Below, piece after piece: positions 50,801 through 54,086 of a stretch of DNA of 54,086 bases. The DNA is taken from the NCBI GenBank assembly GCA_964631745.1, contig CAZVWV010000006.1, positions 1-54,086 of the forward strand. The letters are read 5' to 3'. Below the pieces are notes generated by a model. The model saw only the letters and a list, made by a program, of their open reading frames with translations. It was not told where the DNA came from and did no database searches. The stretch comes from CAZVWV01 sp964631745 (GTDB taxonomy: Bacteria > Bdellovibrionota_C > UBA2361 > JBGSMV01). The stretch's first letter is position 1. Each line of letters begins with the position of its first letter. A program made the translations under genes and the position numbers.

Positions 50801-50825
50801 TTATACGGTAGTGGCCAAGGACTAA
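47811..50825 (+). CDS. RND-family efflux transporter (AcrB/HAE1-like)
   Basis: The 1004-aa inner-membrane pump has the 12-helix RND layout. The proton-relay Asp pair is in SVGLVVDDAIVMLENIERH, and FITTPLERVVASADGI and GAPAPGTSVDQAL are typical periplasmic segments. It exports drugs or lipids, driven by protons, together with the adaptor encoded just upstream. It starts 1 nt after the adaptor stop. Substrate is unknown. It converges with the MCE gene, with 19 nt between the stop codons. Confidence 0.95.
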   Translation: MHLTDIFLKRPVFAMCLNLLILVAGLQAVRSLNVRQYPKSDLAVVIIRTAYVGANADLVRGFITTPLERVVASADGIDYLESSSTQGLSTITAHLRLNFDTNVALTQIQTKVAQVRNELPQGSESPVIELESADNRFASMYLSFYSKDLDQNQITDYLTRVVQPQLSAVSGVQKADVLGARVFAMRIWLKSERLAAFNLSPSDIEQALRTNNFLSAVGATKGNLISVNLVSNTDLKSKEEFDELVIKRSGETLVRLKDVADVVLGAESYDQDVRFNEEAATFIGVWVLPNANSLTVIKDVRALLPQIEQSVPSAMKVGVPYDATAYIEDAIHEVIKTLSETIFIVICVIYLFIGSIRSVMIPVVAIPLSLVGAAVIMLAFGFTVNLLTLLAIVLSVGLVVDDAIVMLENIERHVKEGMKPFDAAIKGARELMGPTIAMTVTLAAVYAPIGIQGGLTGTLFREFAFTLAGAVLISGLVALTLSPVMASMLLKSDARESKFQSRVGIIFQAVRSKYEALLRRALEARAFVLSACLVLVLALPLLYMFTVRELAPREDQGVVFGIVQASPSSSLDQTRQYAAMVGRMYESFPEHSKTFQLTMPDSGFSGMITKPWSERSRTTAELEQEAWGKVSNIPGVRVIMTTPPALPGGSDFPIELVISSTAEPRQLMELAGQLVGTAFQSGKFMFADTDLKFDLPQSELVIDRDMISSLGLDLQRIGLDLGIYTGGNYTNRFNVLGRSYKVIPQVKRAERLNPEQLQDLYVSGPTQKLIPVSTFTTIRNTVEARQLNRFQQLNSAKIQGAPAPGTSVDQALKVLEDACRRILPAGYLIDYAGESRQLRKEAGSMLPTLMLALVVIFLVLASQFESFRDPLIILAGSVPLALTGALMFVFLGFTTLNIYSQVGLVTLVGLVAKNGILIVEFSNHMREQGLSKVEAVISGAVTRFRPVMMTTIATVVGHFPLVIASGAGAGARNSIGTVLVSGMIIGTLFTLFAVPAIYTVVAKD

Positions 50826-50844
50826 GGCCAAACTGCGGCCGGTC

Positions 50845-51672
50845 CTACTGCTTCATAGAATTGCGAATAATCTGCCGAAGCAGTAAGCTGCGCTTAGCTT
50901 GATCTGTAATCTCAGTGAGATTGTCGTATAATTGCGGGTCAACAAGTAGAGCCCCCAAAGTGCCGCTACCGTTTCGTAAAGCATCGCTGGCGACCTTCAA
51001 ATTGTCTACAGTTTCATTTAATTTTTGCAGGGTTTGGCTTAGGCTTTCCGAATTCTTCTCATAGATCATGGCGTGTAAAAGGCCCTGACCATCTTTTACC
51101 TCATGCAAGAGATCCTGCAGGTCCTGAGTAACTTGGCTTAAATTCTTAATGGTAGTCTGTTTGGCTTCGTTGGTGATGCTCTTTAAATTCTCAGTGACCT
51201 CCAGCGCGTTCCCGGCAACCTTACTGGCGCGATCAGCCAAATCGGTTAACTCGTTCGTTTCTTGACTTCGAAGAATGCTGCCCGGCAGCAACTGTTGCTT
51301 ATCACTACCTGTGTGAATATTAATAAAGCGGTCACCCAATAATCCCTGTGTTGAAATCTCAACGAAGGAATCTTTTTTAACGCGCTCTAAATATTTATCA
51401 CTTATAGATATCTTTACGTGCACGGCCACATCGGACAAATCCTGCGCAAAACCGATCTCATCAACTTTCCCGACGGAGATTCCGCCTAGTCTCACCGGCG
51501 CGCCGACTGCCAAGCCTTTAACGTCAGTGAATATTGCGAAGTATGATTCCTGACTTGAAAAAATCTCGCGCTCGCGGCCAAGGGTGAAGACGCTAAGCGC
51601 AAATAGCGCCACGGCTAGAATTAAAAATATCCCGGCCGAGAATTCGTATTTAATCTTGATATTTCTAGACAC
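50845..51672 (-). CDS. MlaD/MCE-domain lipid-binding protein
   Basis: From GTG at 51672 the product is about 275 aa. It has a single N-terminal membrane helix (SAGIFLILAVALFALSVFTL), then the MCE domain (FAIFTDVKGLAVGAPVRLGGISVGKVDEI) with the hexamer-type G/V/G pattern and FVEISTQGLLGDRFINI, and a long helical tail with coiled-coil character (about 170-275). MCE proteins form rings that shuttle lipids between membranes. The ATG at 51729 is an alternative start but would overlap the RND gene by 32 nt; neither start has a clear ribosome binding site. An MCE protein next to an RND pump, without MlaE/MlaF, is unusual. Confidence 0.85.
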   Translation of the reverse strand: MSRNIKIKYEFSAGIFLILAVALFALSVFTLGREREIFSSQESYFAIFTDVKGLAVGAPVRLGGISVGKVDEIGFAQDLSDVAVHVKISISDKYLERVKKDSFVEISTQGLLGDRFINIHTGSDKQQLLPGSILRSQETNELTDLADRASKVAGNALEVTENLKSITNEAKQTTIKNLSQVTQDLQDLLHEVKDGQGLLHAMIYEKNSESLSQTLQKLNETVDNLKVASDALRNGSGTLGALLVDPQLYDNLTEITDQAKRSLLLRQIIRNSMKQ

Positions 51673-51697
51673 GGGATAATTATTGCTCAAAGCTGGG

Positions 51698-54086
51698 TTA
51701 AATCGACAGCCCCTCTTTATGACTACCATGGCTGCTTTCTGTGTCGTGTGGCAAGAGCGGTCCGTTTCGGCTCATAACTCTATAGGCACACGGCACCACA
51801 AATAATGTAAAAACCGTGGAGACCAAAACGCCGCCTATGACGGTAATGGCCATCGGGACGCGGCTTTCGGCCCCGGGTCCGAGCGCTAGGGCAGGGGGAA
51901 TTGCGGCCGCAAGAGTCGCAATGGATGTCATCAAAATCGGACGAAGCCGAATTGGCGAGGCTTCCAAAATGGCGTCTTCCACATTAAGCCCGTCCACGAA
52001 GCGTTTATGATTTGTAAACTCTACCAACAAAATTCCATTCTTCTTGACAATCCCCATCAGAAGCACCAACCCGATTAAGCTATACAGATTTAAGGACTGG
52101 TCGGCTAAATACAAGGCAAAAAATGCGCCCGTCAAGCTAAAGGGGAGAGATAGCAAAACCACTAAGGGCTGAACATAACTGTTAAACTGCGAAGCCAGAA
52201 CCATATAAGCCACAATGATTCCTAACCAAAGAACAAAGAAGAGACTCTCGAATGACTCCTTAAATGTTTGAGCGCCGCCGCTTAAGAACACTCTATAACC
52301 TGGGGGTAAGATCTTAGTTGCGATTTCGACCGCTTTATCAAGCGCCGCTGACTGGGATGCTCCAGGCGAAACATTCCCGTATATCGAAATTGATCTCTCT
52401 CGATTACGCCTAGTTATTGTTTGCAGTGTGGCTACCTGTTCGATTTTTGAAACTTCACTTATTGGCACCAGTTCTCCATGAGTATTACGGATATCTAGTG
52501 CCATGATGTCCTCAGGCTTGATGCGCTCGTCGGCTTTAAGTCGAAGGCGCACATCGTAACGTCTTCCGCCTTGGGTGAACTTGCCCTGTCTGACCCCACC
52601 GATTGCGGCGGAAACGGTACTGCCAATTGATTCTACCGAAACTCCGCGCTCTAAAGCTGCCGCCCGTATAGGCCACACGCGAATCTCCGGCTGTCCTAAA
52701 CGGTAGTCTGTATTGAGATCCACAGCCAAGCCGCTCTTGTCTAGCTCTGCTTGAATCTCTTTGCTCTTTTGATCTAAGACATTCCAATCAGGTCCACGAA
52801 TGTTAATTTCAACTGGGAAGCCGCGCTGAGCAGTGAAGCCACGGGTGGAAAGGTCCTGTATGAATACTTTCATCTGTTTAAGTGATGAAAGGTTCTTGCG
52901 CGCGTCTTGAATGATCTGGTCCTGGGTTAGCTGACGTTGGTTGGGAGGCACAAGAGATACAAATACAACTCCAGTATTAACCTCGCCGCCGCCGAATCCC
53001 CCAACTGCAACAAATACTCGGCGGACATCTTTGCGCGCAATAAAGTACGACTCGACTTGTTTGATGGCGTCGGATGTGTACGCTAGCGATGAGCCGGCCG
53101 GCGTCTCAATCCTGGTGATAAATGTAGACTGGTCTTGGGCGGGCAAAAACTCCTTGCGTAGTACTCCAGTAAGTTTGAGGGAACCAATAAATATAGCTAG
53201 CGATGCTAAGAGCACAAGCCAGCGCCATCTAAGCGCCACCGCCAACAGGCTCCTGTACCAACCGGAAAAGCGCAGAAAACCCGCTGTTAAAATGCGCGCT
53301 AGAAAACCATTCTGATCGTTATCCTCCATCATTTGTGAGCAGCGCATGGGCGTTAGCGTGATTGCTTCCAGTAAAGATAGAGCTACGGCGGCCGAAATAG
53401 TGACGCCGAACTGAAAGAAAAACTTTCCGATAATGCCTTGCATAAAGGCCACAGGAAGAAAGATCGCGATTACGGCTAATGTAGCAGACATGGCAGCGAA
53501 GGTAATCTCCCGTGAACCGTCCAAGGATGCCGTGACACGATCCTTTCCCAAGGCTTTGTGACGGTAGATGTTTTCGAGCACCATGATGGCGTCATCCACA
53601 ACGATACCGATAGCCAAGGCCAAGCCCAAAATTGTAAATAGATTTAGGGTAAACCCCATGAAGTAGACGACTATGAAAGTTCCTATGATAGAAGTTGGGA
53701 TCGAGAGCAGGATGTTAAAGGTTGGACGCAGGGAACCCAGGAAGAAAAAGCAAACTATAGAGGTGACAATGGCGGAGAGCACCAGTGTAAATTCTGACTC
53801 TTCCACCGATTCTTTCACAAACACAGTGGTATCGAAGGTCAGAGCAATATCTACCCCCGCCGGAAGCAGTTTTTGCACATCCTCCATCTTGGCCTTCACT
53901 GCTTCGCCGATGGCGACAGTGTTCGCTCCCCTTTGCTTCTTGATCCCAAGCCCGATACCAGGCTTTCCCTGAATGCGAGAGATGCGCCGGATATCATTCA
54001 GGCCGTCTTCGATAGTAGCCACATCCTTTAAGTGAATCTCCGTACCGAAAATTGGGCGCCCGCCACGCGAAGGGATCAGAATCTCA
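51698..54086 (-). CDS. RND-family transporter (HAE1 type), truncated by the window edge
   Basis: The open frame runs unbroken from the right edge of the window (position 54086) to its stop at 51698. The first codons in view read EILIPSRGGRPIFGTEIHLK, then DVATIEDG, an internal piece of an RND periplasmic domain. So the N-terminal third is outside. Visible parts are the TM4 Asp pair in LALAIGIVVDDAIMVLENIYRH, DGSREITFAAM, and a GAESRVPMAI-type end. It is followed on the same strand by the MCE gene, suggesting joint lipid or hydrophobic transport, perhaps in place of MlaF/MlaE. The C-terminal tail (LLPHDTESSHGSHKEGL) is short and hydrophilic. Confidence 0.93.
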   Translation of the reverse strand, partial: EILIPSRGGRPIFGTEIHLKDVATIEDGLNDIRRISRIQGKPGIGLGIKKQRGANTVAIGEAVKAKMEDVQKLLPAGVDIALTFDTTVFVKESVEESEFTLVLSAIVTSIVCFFFLGSLRPTFNILLSIPTSIIGTFIVVYFMGFTLNLFTILGLALAIGIVVDDAIMVLENIYRHKALGKDRVTASLDGSREITFAAMSATLAVIAIFLPVAFMQGIIGKFFFQFGVTISAAVALSLLEAITLTPMRCSQMMEDNDQNGFLARILTAGFLRFSGWYRSLLAVALRWRWLVLLASLAIFIGSLKLTGVLRKEFLPAQDQSTFITRIETPAGSSLAYTSDAIKQVESYFIARKDVRRVFVAVGGFGGGEVNTGVVFVSLVPPNQRQLTQDQIIQDARKNLSSLKQMKVFIQDLSTRGFTAQRGFPVEINIRGPDWNVLDQKSKEIQAELDKSGLAVDLNTDYRLGQPEIRVWPIRAAALERGVSVESIGSTVSAAIGGVRQGKFTQGGRRYDVRLRLKADERIKPEDIMALDIRNTHGELVPISEVSKIEQVATLQTITRRNRERSISIYGNVSPGASQSAALDKAVEIATKILPPGYRVFLSGGAQTFKESFESLFFVLWLGIIVAYMVLASQFNSYVQPLVVLLSLPFSLTGAFFALYLADQSLNLYSLIGLVLLMGIVKKNGILLVEFTNHKRFVDGLNVEDAILEASPIRLRPILMTSIATLAAAIPPALALGPGAESRVPMAITVIGGVLVSTVFTLFVVPCAYRVMSRNGPLLPHDTESSHGSHKEGLSI

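Overview
The window reads as a chromosomal segment from a Gram-negative bacterium. Evidence for an outer membrane and LPS comes from a GmhA-type heptose isomerase, an MlaD/MCE protein and two RND pumps. Cell-wall and division genes (murC, murB, ftsQ, ftsA, ftsZ), a type IV pilin-like protein, frequent TTG/GTG starts and many exported proteins of unknown function suggest a deltaproteobacterial-grade lineage or a related uncultured phylum; I cannot place it more exactly from sequence alone. A 10-N assembly gap inside a gene shows that this is a draft scaffold. I found no prophage, transposase, tRNA, rRNA or CRISPR array.

Layout. 1-2.2 kb: a repeat, an orphan HI1420-type antitoxin and an unusual double-domain beta-carbonic anhydrase. 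2.5-9.6 kb: a hybrid sensor kinase, a MIP18/SufT-like protein, a short acyl-CoA dehydrogenase, gmhA with a FliK-like protein, a HemJ-like membrane protein, SppA and a methyltransferase. 9.6-14.6 kb: the murC-murB-ftsQ-ftsA division block followed by a coupled gene of unknown function. 15-19.8 kb: a pilin, then a tight minus-strand operon of dapE, an SGNH hydrolase, an exported protein and an OleD-like reductase. 19.8-27.7 kb: a fused 2-oxoacid dehydrogenase E1, psd, exported or hypothetical proteins and a probable structured RNA. 27.8-32.4 kb: sbcD-sbcC and an AlbA_2 protein. 33.2-38.6 kb: acyl-CoA metabolism built around a two-subunit B12-dependent mutase. 38.7-42.4 kb: sufC-sufD-Rieske-sufU-nfo. 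42.5-46.3 kb: a TetR regulator, a CAP protein, hicB with a broken hicA, and ftsZ. 46.7-54.1 kb: two convergent RND transport modules, one linked to an MCE protein.

How the genes fit together. The 33.7-38 kb block (crotonase, acyl-CoA dehydrogenase, mutase large and small subunits) makes most sense as isobutyryl-CoA to butyryl-CoA to crotonyl-CoA to 3-hydroxybutyryl-CoA, because the mutase carries the Phe/Gln pair of isobutyryl-CoA mutase and not the Tyr/Arg pair of methylmalonyl-CoA mutase. The fused E1 could supply branched acyl-CoA. The division genes are split, with ftsZ about 31 kb from ftsA, and the FtsZ has altered glycine-rich GTP-binding loops.

Most interesting signals: (1) a five-copy, roughly 100-190 bp REPIN/MITE-like repeat family whose ends are self-complementary hairpins kept by compensatory change; (2) a multi-hairpin, pseudoknot-capable candidate RNA at about 26.87-27.04 kb; (3) the unusual FtsZ loops; (4) the tandem carbonic anhydrase with a decayed N-terminal half.
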